DNA from: Novosphingobium sp049354825
Lineage (GTDB): Bacteria > Pseudomonadota > Alphaproteobacteria > Sphingomonadales > Sphingomonadaceae
Reading direction: 5' to 3'
Length of the DNA: 64,000 nt
NCBI RefSeq assembly: GCF_049354825.1
Contig: NZ_CP186480.1
Coordinates: forward strand, 806,001 to 870,000
The position numbers and the translations under genes were made by a program. Positions within the stretch are counted from its first letter, which is position 1, and each line of letters starts with the position of its first letter. The notes beneath the pieces are model-generated. The model did no database searches. It was given only the letters and a program-made list of their open reading frames with translations, and was not told the DNA's origin. Below, piece after piece: positions 44,260 through 52,515 of this stretch.

Positions 44260-44873
44260 TCGTCCGCCGGCGGGGGATGGCGGCGCGGCCATGTCCACAC
44301 GCGCCAGCCGTAGACAGCGATGACGATGGCGAGCAGCCCGCCCAGCACCGGTCCTATCAGGTGGCTGACCGCGGCGAGGTAATCGGCCAGCCAGTGCCCG
44401 CCCAGGATCAGCAGGGCGTTCCACACGCCCGCACCCAGGAAGGTAAAGACCAGGAACCGGACGTGGCCCATCCGGCTGAGCCCGGCGGGCAGCGAGATCA
44501 GCGTGCGCAGGAACGGCGAGAATCGCATCGCGAAGACGATCCACTGGCCGTGGCGCTGGAAGAAGTGCGTGGCCTTCATCACGTCGCGCCAGTCCAGCGT
44601 CAGCCAGCGTCCCCAGCGCGCCACGAACGGGCGCAGCCGCTGGTACCCCATCCGGTCTCCAACCAGGTACCAGGCGTAGTTGCCCAGCGTCGAACCGACC
44701 GTGCCGGCCAGCATCAGCGGCCAGAACTGCATCGTTCCGCGCGCGACGGCGATGCCGCCGACGCCCATGATGACCTCGCTGGGGATCGGCGGAAAGATGT
44801 TCTCCAGCGCCATCAGGAAGGCGATGCCCCAATAGCCGCCTTGCTCGATGAGCCGGATGATCCAGGAATCCAT
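44256..44873 (-). CDS. DedA family membrane protein
   Basis: A 205-residue inner-membrane protein with four to six hydrophobic segments. The family signature is clear: ENIFPPIPSEVIMGVGG near the start and the RFSPFLRTLISLPAG block near residues 118-132. DedA proteins take part in lipid carrier (undecaprenyl phosphate) recycling or membrane homeostasis. The start at 44873 is near the end of a weak upstream region. It is convergent with xerC by a 4-base stop overlap and precedes gshB on the same strand direction with a 45-base gap. Confidence 0.92.
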   Translation of the reverse strand: MDSWIIRLIEQGGYWGIAFLMALENIFPPIPSEVIMGVGGIAVARGTMQFWPLMLAGTVGSTLGNYAWYLVGDRMGYQRLRPFVARWGRWLTLDWRDVMKATHFFQRHGQWIVFAMRFSPFLRTLISLPAGLSRMGHVRFLVFTFLGAGVWNALLILGGHWLADYLAAVSHLIGPVLGGLLAIVIAVYGWRVWTWPRRHPPPADD

Positions 44874-44918
44874 CGCTGGGTTACGCGCCGCGCGGGGTTT
44901 TGTTGCCGCCCGGACCGA

Positions 44919-45884
44919 TCAGCCCGCGATCATCGCGGCGTGGCGTGCTTCGATCGCGTCCCAGATCCGCCCGGCCGTGTCGGTGCCGTTGAACCTGTCG
45001 ATGGCGACGATCCCGGTCGGGCTGGTGACGTTGATCTCTGTCAGCCACTGGCCCCCGATCACGTCGATGCCGACGAAAATCAGGCCCAGCTCCTTGAGGC
45101 GCGGGCCCATGGCTGCGCAGATTTCCTCCTCCCGCGGCGTCAGTTCGGTCGCCTCGGCGCTGCCGCCGACCGCCAGGTTGGAGCGGAACTCCCCCTCGCC
45201 CGGGCGGCGGTTGATCGCGCCCACGACCTCACCGTCGACCAGTACGATGCGCTTGTCGCCCTTGGCGACGTCGGGAAGGAAGGGCTGGACCATGTGCGGC
45301 TCGGGCCAGGTCTGGTTGAATACCTCGAACAGCGCGCCCAGGTTGTCGCCGCTTTCGGGCACGCGGAAGATCGCCTTGCCGCCGTTGCCGTGGATCGGCT
45401 TCACCACCACCGCGCCGTGGATCGCCATGAAACGGCGCACTTCGTCGGCGCTGCGCGTCACCAGCGTGGGCGGCATGAAGCGACGGAAATCGAGGACCAT
45501 GACCTTCTCGGGCGCGTTGCGCACGCTGGACGGGTCGTTGACAACCAGCGTCCGGCCCTTGAGCCGCTCGAGCAAGAAGGTCGCGGTGATGTAGCCCATG
45601 TCGAAGGGCGGGTCCTGCCGCATCAGCACCACGTCGGCATCGTCCGCCAGGTCGATCCGCTTGGCCGGACCGGCCTGGTAATGGTCGCCCTCGATCCTCT
45701 GGACGGTCACGGGCCGGGCCTCGGCCCACAAACGGTCGTCGGCGTCGAGCGTCAGGCTGCCAACGTCGTAATGCCACACCTCGTGCCCGCGCTCCTGGGC
45801 GGAAAGCATCAGCGCAAACGACGAATCCCCGCCGATCTTGATCGATTCGAGCGGGTCCATCTGGACCGCGACGCGCAGGGTCAT
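44919..45884 (-). CDS. gshB: Glutathione synthetase
   Basis: A 321-residue ATP-grasp ligase that joins glycine to gamma-glutamylcysteine. The start MTLRVAVQMDPLESIKIGGDSSFAL (core QMDPLESIKIGGDSS) is typical. The blocks LMRQDPPFDMGYITAT, VVVKPIHGNGGKAIFRV, GAINRRPGEGEFRSNLAVGG and the metal site EINVTSPTG fit GshB. It lies 25 bases after yraN in the run rsmI-yraN-gshB. Confidence 0.96.
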   Translation of the reverse strand: MTLRVAVQMDPLESIKIGGDSSFALMLSAQERGHEVWHYDVGSLTLDADDRLWAEARPVTVQRIEGDHYQAGPAKRIDLADDADVVLMRQDPPFDMGYITATFLLERLKGRTLVVNDPSSVRNAPEKVMVLDFRRFMPPTLVTRSADEVRRFMAIHGAVVVKPIHGNGGKAIFRVPESGDNLGALFEVFNQTWPEPHMVQPFLPDVAKGDKRIVLVDGEVVGAINRRPGEGEFRSNLAVGGSAEATELTPREEEICAAMGPRLKELGLIFVGIDVIGGQWLTEINVTSPTGIVAIDRFNGTDTAGRIWDAIEARHAAMIAG

Positions 45885-45909
45885 GGCAATTCCTCGGCAG
45901 GTTGAAGCG

Positions 45910-46260
45910 TTAGGGCATCAGCGCGTTGGCGATGTGGCGCGGCCAGGCGCCGGGCGCAAGGAGCACGGCGTCGATCCGCACGTCGTCGCCGGCGGATGCG
46001 AAGCGCGGCGCCAGCGCCTCGGCCGCGGCGCGGACCCGCTGCAGGCGCCGCGCGTCCAGCGACCAGTCGCGCGCTTCGGCGCTCCCGCGCCACTTGACCT
46101 CGACGAAGGCGACCGTGCGCCCGCGCCGCGCCACCAGGTCGACTTCGCCGCGCGGGGTCTTCACGCGCTGCGCCAGGATGCGCCAACCCTTGGCGCGCAA
46201 ATACCATGCCGCCATCGCCTCGCCTTTTCGGCCCTGGCGTTCGTGGTGCTGGCGGCTCAC
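45910..46260 (-). CDS. yraN: YraN/UPF0102 family nuclease-like protein
   Basis: A 116-residue protein starting at GTG 46260. Its fold resembles Holliday-junction-resolvase nucleases. The conserved marks are ERQGRKGEAMAAWYL, RGEVDLVARRGRTVAFVEVKWR (core GEVDLVARRG; VEVKWR), giving the Asp, Glu and Lys residues. An alternative ATG at 46215 would lose the GE motif. The role is unclear; genetically it is linked with rsmI. It lies ten bases after rsmI. Confidence 0.9.
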   Translation of the reverse strand: MSRQHHERQGRKGEAMAAWYLRAKGWRILAQRVKTPRGEVDLVARRGRTVAFVEVKWRGSAEARDWSLDARRLQRVRAAAEALAPRFASAGDDVRIDAVLLAPGAWPRHIANALMP

Positions 46261-46270
46261 TTCAGACAGT

Positions 46271-47101
46271 TCATTTGAGTTGCAGCGCGCGGGCGTAGAG
46301 CGTCTTGCGGTCGAGCCCGGTGGCGCGCGCCACGTCGGCCGCGGCCTGCGATGGCTTGGCCCCAGCCAGCGCGGCGCGCAGCAAGGCATCGGCATCGACA
46401 GATCCGGTCGCCTCCTGTTCCCCCGGCGGACCGACCAGCAGGACGATTTCGCCCCTGGGTGCATGATCGCGGTAATGGCGTGCCAGTTCTTGCGCGCTGC
46501 CGGTCCGACACTCTTCGTGCAGCTTCGTCAGTTCGCGCGCGACGGCAATCTCGCGGCCCGGCAGGACGTCGGCCAGCGCGGTCAGCGTGTCGACCAGGCG
46601 CGGCCCGGTCTCGTAAAACACCGTCGTCGCGGGGATCGATGCCAGCGCCGCGAGCGCATCGCGCCGCGCCTTGTCTTTGGGCGGCAGGAAGCCGGCGAAC
46701 AGGAAACGGTCGGACGGCAGGCCCGCGATGGCCAGCGCCGAGAGGACCGCGCTTGCGCCCGGCAGCGCGGTGACTGCGATGCCCGCCATGCGCGCGGCCC
46801 GGACCAGCTTGTAGCCGGGATCGGACACCAGCGGCGTGCCCGCATCGCTGACCAGCGCAACCGGCTCGCGCGCCGCCAGCGCCAGGATGCCGTCGCGCGC
46901 GCTGTCCGATGCGTGATCGTCGTAACGCATCAGCCGCGCCTTGATGCCCAGGTGGTGCAACAGCTTGCCGGTCACGCGCGTGTCCTCGCACGCGACGGCG
47001 GCGACCGCCTTCAGCGTCTCGACGGCTCGCAAGGTGATGTCGCCAAGATTGCCAATCGGCGTCGCCACGATGTAGAGCCCGGGGGTGAGCGGCGCGTTCA
47101 T
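46271..47101 (-). CDS. rsmI: 16S rRNA 2'-O-ribose methyltransferase RsmI
   Basis: A 276-residue SAM-dependent enzyme that methylates C1402 of 16S rRNA. YIVATPIGNLGDITLRA and EDTRVTGKLLHHLGI mark the N-terminal domain, SDAGTPLVSDPGYKLV and ALPGASAVLSALAIAGLP the tetrapyrrole-methylase-like core, and a helical tail follows. ATG 47101 is used; ATG 47113 would add four residues. It is divergent from the LpoA-like lipoprotein gene with a 40-base gap; this arrangement (lpoA / rsmI-yraN) is common. Confidence 0.95.
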   Translation of the reverse strand: MNAPLTPGLYIVATPIGNLGDITLRAVETLKAVAAVACEDTRVTGKLLHHLGIKARLMRYDDHASDSARDGILALAAREPVALVSDAGTPLVSDPGYKLVRAARMAGIAVTALPGASAVLSALAIAGLPSDRFLFAGFLPPKDKARRDALAALASIPATTVFYETGPRLVDTLTALADVLPGREIAVARELTKLHEECRTGSAQELARHYRDHAPRGEIVLLVGPPGEQEATGSVDADALLRAALAGAKPSQAAADVARATGLDRKTLYARALQLK

Positions 47102-47140
47102 GGGGGCAACCATGTACCGGCCCGAGGAGAGCGACAAGAC

Positions 47141-48274
47141 ATGACATCGTGGAATCGCCGCGCGGCGATCGCGCTTGCTGGCGTGGTGCTGCTCGCGGGC
47201 TGCAAGATCGTGCCCAAGGGCCCGCCCGGCACCGTCGCGCCGCCGCCGAAGGAAGAGACCGGCACCCTGCCCAGCGACGGCCGCCACCGGGTGGCGCTGC
47301 TGGTGCCGCTCAGCGGCGCCGACGCCGCGCTTGGCCAATCGCTCGAGCACGCGACCCAGATGGCGCTGCTCGATACCAACGCCCGCAACTTGCGGGTGAC
47401 GACGTACGACACCGGCAGCGGCGCCGCCACCGCGGCAGCACGCGCTGAAGCCGACGGCAACCGGTTGGTCATCGGGCCCTTGTCCGAGGACGAGGTCGCC
47501 GCGGTCGGCCGCGCGACCCGCGCCCCGCTGCTCACCTTCGCCGCCGAACCCGAAGCGGCTGCGCGCGATGCCTTCGTGCTGGGCACCTCGGTCGAGCAAT
47601 CGGTGGCGCGCAGCGTTTCCTTCGCGCAGGGCCGCGGGCTGAGGCGCTTCGGCGCGCTGCTGCCCGCCGGCCAGTACGGCGCCCGCGCCGGCGAAGCCTT
47701 TGCCCAGGCCGTGCGGGCCGCCGGCGGCACGCTGGTGGGTACCGAGACTTACGAGCGCTCCAATCCCTCCATCATCAGCGCCGCCCGCCGCCTCAAGGCG
47801 CGCGGCGGGCTCGACGCGGTGCTGATCGCGGACCAGCCGCGCTACGCGGTGCTGGCCGCGCCCACGCTCAAGGCCGGCTCGGCCGGCCTGCGCCTGATCG
47901 GCACCGAGCTATGGGCGGGCGAGGCCAGCGTCGCCCGCACCGCGGCGCTGCGCGGCGCCTGGTTCGCGGCGGTGAGCGACCAGCGATTCGGCCAATTCAC
48001 CACCAGCTACAAGGCCCGCTTCGGCCGCGCGCCTTACCGCGCCGCGACGATGGGCTACGACGCCATCCTGCTGGCGATCCGCATCGCCCGCGACTGGCGC
48101 GTGGGGGCGCCCTTCCCGACCTCGCGGCTGGCCGATCGCGATGGCTTCGTCGGTCTCGACGGCGCATTCCGGTTCGCGCCCGACGGCCGGATCGAGCGCG
48201 CGCTCGAAGTGCGCGAGGCGCGCGCCGGCACGATCGCGGTCGTCGGCCCGGCCGCGGCGAAGTTCGGCGGATAA
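47141..48274 (+). CDS. LpoA-like penicillin-binding protein activator, lipoprotein
   Basis: A 377-residue protein. The signal peptide has lipobox LLAGC with Cys21. A Pro-rich linker (30-45) precedes a periplasmic-binding-protein fold (VALLVPLSGADAALGQSLEHATQMAL, core VALLVPLSG). The fold resembles LpoA C-terminal domains and amino-acid ABC receptors. LpoA activates PBP1a from the outer membrane; here only the C-terminal half is present, so the protein may act differently. AGGAGA lies upstream of ATG 47141. It is divergent from rsmI. Confidence 0.82.
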   Translation: MTSWNRRAAIALAGVVLLAGCKIVPKGPPGTVAPPPKEETGTLPSDGRHRVALLVPLSGADAALGQSLEHATQMALLDTNARNLRVTTYDTGSGAATAAARAEADGNRLVIGPLSEDEVAAVGRATRAPLLTFAAEPEAAARDAFVLGTSVEQSVARSVSFAQGRGLRRFGALLPAGQYGARAGEAFAQAVRAAGGTLVGTETYERSNPSIISAARRLKARGGLDAVLIADQPRYAVLAAPTLKAGSAGLRLIGTELWAGEASVARTAALRGAWFAAVSDQRFGQFTTSYKARFGRAPYRAATMGYDAILLAIRIARDWRVGAPFPTSRLADRDGFVGLDGAFRFAPDGRIERALEVREARAGTIAVVGPAAAKFGG

Positions 48275-48325
48275 GCGGACCGCGGCGCTTGCGCGGGGAT
48301 TCCGCGGCCACCTATAGCTGACGCC

Positions 48326-50332
48326 ATGGCCGACGATCTTTTCGCAAAGCCCCCCGCCGGGGATGCCGAGAATTACACCAGCGCCGCGATCGAGGTGCTG
48401 GAGGGGCTCGAGCCGGTACGCCGCCGCCCCGGCATGTACATCGGCGGCACCGACGAGCGGGCGCTCCACCACCTCGCCGCCGAAGTGCTCGACAACGCGA
48501 TGGACGAAGCCGTCGCCGGGCACGCCAACCGTATCGAGGTCACGCTCGAGGCCGAGCCCGGGACCGCGGGACGGATCACCATCGTCGACAACGGCCGCGG
48601 CATGCCGGTCGACGAGCATCCCAAGTATCCCGGCAAGTCGGCGCTCGAGGTGATCCTCACGATGCTGCACTCGGGCGGCAAATTTTCGGGGAAAGCCTAC
48701 GCCACCAGCGGCGGCCTGCACGGCGTCGGCATCAGCGTGGTCAACGCGCTGTCGCGGCTGACGCGCGTCGAAGTGGCGCGCAACAAGGAGCTTTACGCGC
48801 AGCAGTTCAGCAAGGGGCTGGCGCTGGGGCCGATCCGGAAGCTGGGCGGCACGCCGAACCGCCGCGGCACCGCGGTAACCTTTACGCCCGATCCCGAGAT
48901 CTTCGGCGACGAGGCCCGCTTCAAGCCGGCACGGCTGTTCCGCCTCGCCCGGTCCAAGGCCTACCTCTTCGCCGGCGTCGAGATCCGCTGGAAGTGCGAC
49001 CCGGCGCTGATCACCGACGATACCCCGGCCGAGGCGACCTTCCAGTTCCCCGGCGGCCTGGCCGATCACCTGGCCGAGCAGGTCGGCGGGCGCGAATGCG
49101 TGACCGCCAAGCCGTTCACCGGAAGCCAGGACTTTCCCGCCGCCGACGGGCTGGAACAGGGCCGGGTCGAGTGGGCGATCACCTGGCCGCTGTGGAGCGA
49201 CGGCGCCTACAGCTACTACTGCAACACCATCCCCACACCCGATGGCGGCACGCACGAGGCGGGCCTGCGCGCCGCGCTGACCAAGGGCATCCGCGCCTTT
49301 GCCGAGCTTATCGGCCAGAAAAAGGCCAAGGACCTCGCGCCCGAGGACGTGATCACCGGCAGCGAGATCATGCTGTCGGTGTTCATCCGCGATCCCCAGT
49401 TCCAGAGCCAGACCAAGGACCGCCTGACCAGCCCCGAAGCGTCCCGCCTGGTCGAGAACGCGGTGCGCGATCACTTCGACCATTTCCTGTCGGACAACCT
49501 CGACCGCGGCAAGGCGCTGCTCGGCCACGTACTGGAACGCATGGACGAGCGTCTGCGCCGCAAGGCCGAGCGCGAGGTCAAGCGCAAGACCGCCACCAAC
49601 GCCCGCAAGGTGCGCCTGCCGGGCAAGCTGACCGACTGCAGCGGCGAAGGTTCGGGCGAGACCGAGATCTTCATCGTCGAGGGCGACAGCGCCGGCGGCA
49701 GCGCCAAGCAGGCGCGCGATCGCAAGACCCAGGCGATCCTGCCGATCCGGGGAAAAATCCTTAACGTTGCCAGTGCGACAGCAGACAAAATTCGTGCCAA
49801 TTCCGAAATCGCCGACCTGACCCTGGCGCTGGGCTGCGGCACGCGCAAGGACTGCAACCCCGACCAGCTGCGCTATGACCGCATCGTGATCATGACCGAT
49901 GCCGACGTGGACGGCGCGCACATAGCCACGCTGCTGATGACGTTCTTCTTCCAGGAAATGCCCGAACTGGTGCGCCGCGGGCACCTCTACCTGGCGCAGC
50001 CGCCGCTTTACCGGCTGACGGCAGGCAAGGAGAGCGCCTATGCCCGCGACGACGCGCACCGCGCCGAGCTGGAGGCAACCCGCTTCAAGGGCAAGAAGGT
50101 CGAAGTCGGCCGCTTCAAGGGCCTGGGCGAGATGAACCCGGCACAGCTGCGCGAAACCACGATGGACCCGGCCAAGCGCAGCCTGCTGCGCATCACCCTG
50201 CCGCCGGAGTACGAGGGCCGCGCCGCGGTCAAGGACCTGGTCGACAAGCTTATGGGGCGCGACCCCGCGCAGCGGTTCATGTTCATCCAGAACCGCGCCG
50301 GCGAGCTCGACCCCGAACTGATTGACGCCTGA
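48326..50332 (+). CDS. parE: DNA topoisomerase IV subunit B
   Basis: A 668-residue GHKL ATPase subunit. The ATP site shows EVLDNAMDEA and DNGRGMPVDEHPKY; the transducer and TOPRIM domains follow with VEGDSAGGSAKQARDRKTQAILPIRGKILNV (core EGDSAGGSAKQ) and MTDADVDGAHIATLLMTF. The PLRGKxLN type is replaced by PIRGKILN, which is typical of ParE and not of GyrB. With ParC it decatenates chromosomes. The start ATG 48326 follows a 51-base gap after the LpoA-like gene; parC is not in the window. Confidence 0.95.
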   Translation: MADDLFAKPPAGDAENYTSAAIEVLEGLEPVRRRPGMYIGGTDERALHHLAAEVLDNAMDEAVAGHANRIEVTLEAEPGTAGRITIVDNGRGMPVDEHPKYPGKSALEVILTMLHSGGKFSGKAYATSGGLHGVGISVVNALSRLTRVEVARNKELYAQQFSKGLALGPIRKLGGTPNRRGTAVTFTPDPEIFGDEARFKPARLFRLARSKAYLFAGVEIRWKCDPALITDDTPAEATFQFPGGLADHLAEQVGGRECVTAKPFTGSQDFPAADGLEQGRVEWAITWPLWSDGAYSYYCNTIPTPDGGTHEAGLRAALTKGIRAFAELIGQKKAKDLAPEDVITGSEIMLSVFIRDPQFQSQTKDRLTSPEASRLVENAVRDHFDHFLSDNLDRGKALLGHVLERMDERLRRKAEREVKRKTATNARKVRLPGKLTDCSGEGSGETEIFIVEGDSAGGSAKQARDRKTQAILPIRGKILNVASATADKIRANSEIADLTLALGCGTRKDCNPDQLRYDRIVIMTDADVDGAHIATLLMTFFFQEMPELVRRGHLYLAQPPLYRLTAGKESAYARDDAHRAELEATRFKGKKVEVGRFKGLGEMNPAQLRETTMDPAKRSLLRITLPPEYEGRAAVKDLVDKLMGRDPAQRFMFIQNRAGELDPELIDA

Positions 50333-50380
50333 CGCCCGCCTGCCCTAGCGCTGCGGGCCAAGGCATGGCGCGGGGACACG

Positions 50381-51223
50381 ATGGAACGCTTTGAAGGCAC
50401 GCAGAACTACGTCGCCACCGACGACCTCAAGGTCGCTGTCAACGCCGCGGTGCTGCTGCGCCGGCCGCTGCTGGTCAAGGGTGAGCCCGGCACCGGCAAG
50501 ACCGTACTTGCGCACGAGATCGCCAAGGCGACCGGCGCCCCGCTGATCGAGTGGAATATCAAGTCGACCACCAAGGCGCAGCAGGGGCTGTACGAATACG
50601 ACGCGGTCGCTCGCCTGCGCGACGGCCAACTGGGCGACGAACGCGTCCACGACATTTCGAACTACATCAAGAAGGGCAAGCTGTGGGAGGCGTTCACTTC
50701 GCCCCAGCTGCCGGTCCTGCTGATCGACGAGATCGACAAGGCCGATATCGAGTTTCCCAACGACCTCCTCCAGGAGCTCGACCGGATGAGCTTCGACGTC
50801 TACGAAACGCGCGAACGCGTCGCCGCGGTGGAACGCCCGATCGTGGTGATCACCAGCAACAACGAGAAGGAACTGCCCGACGCGTTCCTGCGCCGCTGTT
50901 TCTTCCACTATATCAAGTTTCCCGACCGCGACACGATGCAGGCAATCATCGACGTCCACTTCCCGAATATCCAGAAGACCCTCGTCACCAGGGCGATGGA
51001 AATCTTCTACGAGGTCCGCGACGTGCCAGGACTGAAAAAGAAGCCCAGCACCAGCGAACTGCTCGACTGGCTGAAGCTTCTGATGAACGAGGACATGCCG
51101 CTCGACGTCCTGCAGAACCGCGATCCCTCGAAAGCGATCCCGCCCTTGCACGGCGCGCTGCTCAAGAACGAGCAGGACGTGATGCTGTTCGAACGGCTCG
51201 CCTTCATGGCGCGCCGCGGCTGA
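50381..51223 (+). CDS. MoxR-type AAA+ ATPase
   Basis: A 280-residue ATPase. Walker A GEPGTGKT at residues 34-41, Walker B LPVLLIDEIDKAD near 110-122, sensor 1 ITSNNEKELPDAF and the Arg finger region FLRRC are present. The helical lid follows. MoxR proteins assemble or activate partner complexes with VWA proteins. The usual partner, a CoxE-type VWA protein, is at 54.0-55.2 kb, separated here by three other genes. The start lies 49 bases after parE. Confidence 0.92.
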   Translation: MERFEGTQNYVATDDLKVAVNAAVLLRRPLLVKGEPGTGKTVLAHEIAKATGAPLIEWNIKSTTKAQQGLYEYDAVARLRDGQLGDERVHDISNYIKKGKLWEAFTSPQLPVLLIDEIDKADIEFPNDLLQELDRMSFDVYETRERVAAVERPIVVITSNNEKELPDAFLRRCFFHYIKFPDRDTMQAIIDVHFPNIQKTLVTRAMEIFYEVRDVPGLKKKPSTSELLDWLKLLMNEDMPLDVLQNRDPSKAIPPLHGALLKNEQDVMLFERLAFMARRG

Positions 51224-51236
51224 CAACAACGCGCAG

Positions 51237-52133
51237 GTGATCGCTTCCAGGCATACGCGCTTCGCCGCCGTCAGGGCGCGGCTCGAGGCGTTCCAGCCGC
51301 GCCCTGGACCGGCAGCCTGGATTTACGAATTCGCACTGTTCGGCTTCAAGCAGGGCTGGGCCTGCCTTTATGGCGGGATCATGCTGGCGCTACTGCTGGG
51401 CACCCACCTGTTCTACCCTGCCGGCGCAGCTCTCGCCCGCTACGACTTCCTCACCATTGCCGCGCTCGCCCTGCAGGCAGCCATGCTGGCCGTCCGGCTG
51501 GAGACAATCGAGGAAGCAAAGGTCATCGCCGCCTTCCATGTCGTCGGAACGGTGATGGAACTGTTCAAGACGCAGGTCGGTTCGTGGGAGTACCCGGAAC
51601 CTAGCCTGCTTCGCATCGGCGGCGTGCCGCTGTTCACCGGTTTCATGTACGCAGCCGTGGGCAGTTACATCGCGCGGGTATGGCGCATCTTCGCCTTCCG
51701 CTTCACCGCTTATCCACCCCGTTGGGCGACCTACCTCGTGGCGGTGGCGGTTTACGTGAACTTCTTCGCTCACCATTGGCTGCCCGACATTCGGTTCGCA
51801 CTGTTCGCAGCGCTGGGGCTGTTGTTTGCGCGGACGCGCGTCTATTTCACCGTATGGCGGGCTGAACGATGGATGCCGCTGCTCGTCGGTTGGCTGCTGG
51901 TCGCGGTGTTCATCTGGCTGGCCGAGAATGTCGGCACGCTGTCGCATGCGTGGATCTATCCAAGCCAGCGATCCGGCTGGCACCTGGTCTCGCCCGGAAA
52001 ACTCGGTGCCTGGTACTTGCTGATGTATATTTCCTTCGTCCTCGTCGCGGCAATTCATGGCGCCCGGCTGGCAAGCGAGGGAGGTGGCAAGCTGTCCGAA
52101 CGTCTCGCTTCGACGGCACGGCGCCGGCAATGA
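51237..52133 (+). CDS. DUF817 family membrane protein
   Basis: A 298-residue membrane protein with about eight hydrophobic helices. The DUF817 pattern is clear: ETIEEAKVIAAFHVVGTVMEL (core EEAKVIAAFH), FKTQVGSWEYPEPSL, GGVPLFTGFMYAAVGSYIARVW (core PLFTGFMYAAVGSY), NFFAHHW and WLAENVGTLSHAWIYPSQ. The start is GTG 51237, 13 bases after the ATPase stop, with no strong RBS. Its function is unknown; conserved His and Glu residues in the helices could bind metal. It ends in an ATGA overlap with the next gene. Confidence 0.82.
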   Translation: MIASRHTRFAAVRARLEAFQPRPGPAAWIYEFALFGFKQGWACLYGGIMLALLLGTHLFYPAGAALARYDFLTIAALALQAAMLAVRLETIEEAKVIAAFHVVGTVMELFKTQVGSWEYPEPSLLRIGGVPLFTGFMYAAVGSYIARVWRIFAFRFTAYPPRWATYLVAVAVYVNFFAHHWLPDIRFALFAALGLLFARTRVYFTVWRAERWMPLLVGWLLVAVFIWLAENVGTLSHAWIYPSQRSGWHLVSPGKLGAWYLLMYISFVLVAAIHGARLASEGGGKLSERLASTARRRQ

Positions 52134-52510
52134 AATGGGCGATGGCGATCGCGGCGGCGCTGCTCGGCGCCGGTCCGGTGGCCGCGGCAACGATCCCGGC
52201 GCCCTATCGCGGGGCCTGGGTCGTGGCCGGACAGCCCTGTGTGGGCGAGGCAGCGGCGAGCGATGCCATCGTGCGGGCGCGCTCGCTGTACGTCGCAGAA
52301 TTCGAATCGCGCGTGCTACGGGTTCGGCAGCGCAGGCACCGGCTTGCAGTCGTCAGCGATGCGCCGGTGACGCTCACCGGCGGGCCTCAACCCGTGACCC
52401 GCTTGACCACGTTAAGCCTCGCCAGGCGGCACGGCGCGATGACGATCGACGGTCGGCCCTACCGCCTGTGCAGCCGGCACCCGATCGAGCTCACCATTCC
52501 GATACCCTGA
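52130..52510 (+). CDS. Small secreted protein of unknown function
   Basis: A 126-residue protein that starts in an ATGA overlap with the DUF817 stop. The N-terminus (MKWAMAIAAALLGAGPVAAA) is a signal peptide. The mature part has two Cys (QPCVGEA, YRLCSRH) that may form a disulfide and is rich in Arg and Val with beta-strand character. I do not recognise it. The overlap makes co-expression with the DUF817 gene likely. It is read toward the convergent chemoreceptor-like gene. Confidence 0.68.
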   Translation: MKWAMAIAAALLGAGPVAAATIPAPYRGAWVVAGQPCVGEAAASDAIVRARSLYVAEFESRVLRVRQRRHRLAVVSDAPVTLTGGPQPVTRLTTLSLARRHGAMTIDGRPYRLCSRHPIELTIPIP

Positions 52511-52515
52511 GCGCC

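Noticed and set aside
47909..50059. A 716-residue open frame on the minus strand
   Set aside because: It is antisense to parE and the LpoA-like gene, which are certain genes; no family motif is seen.
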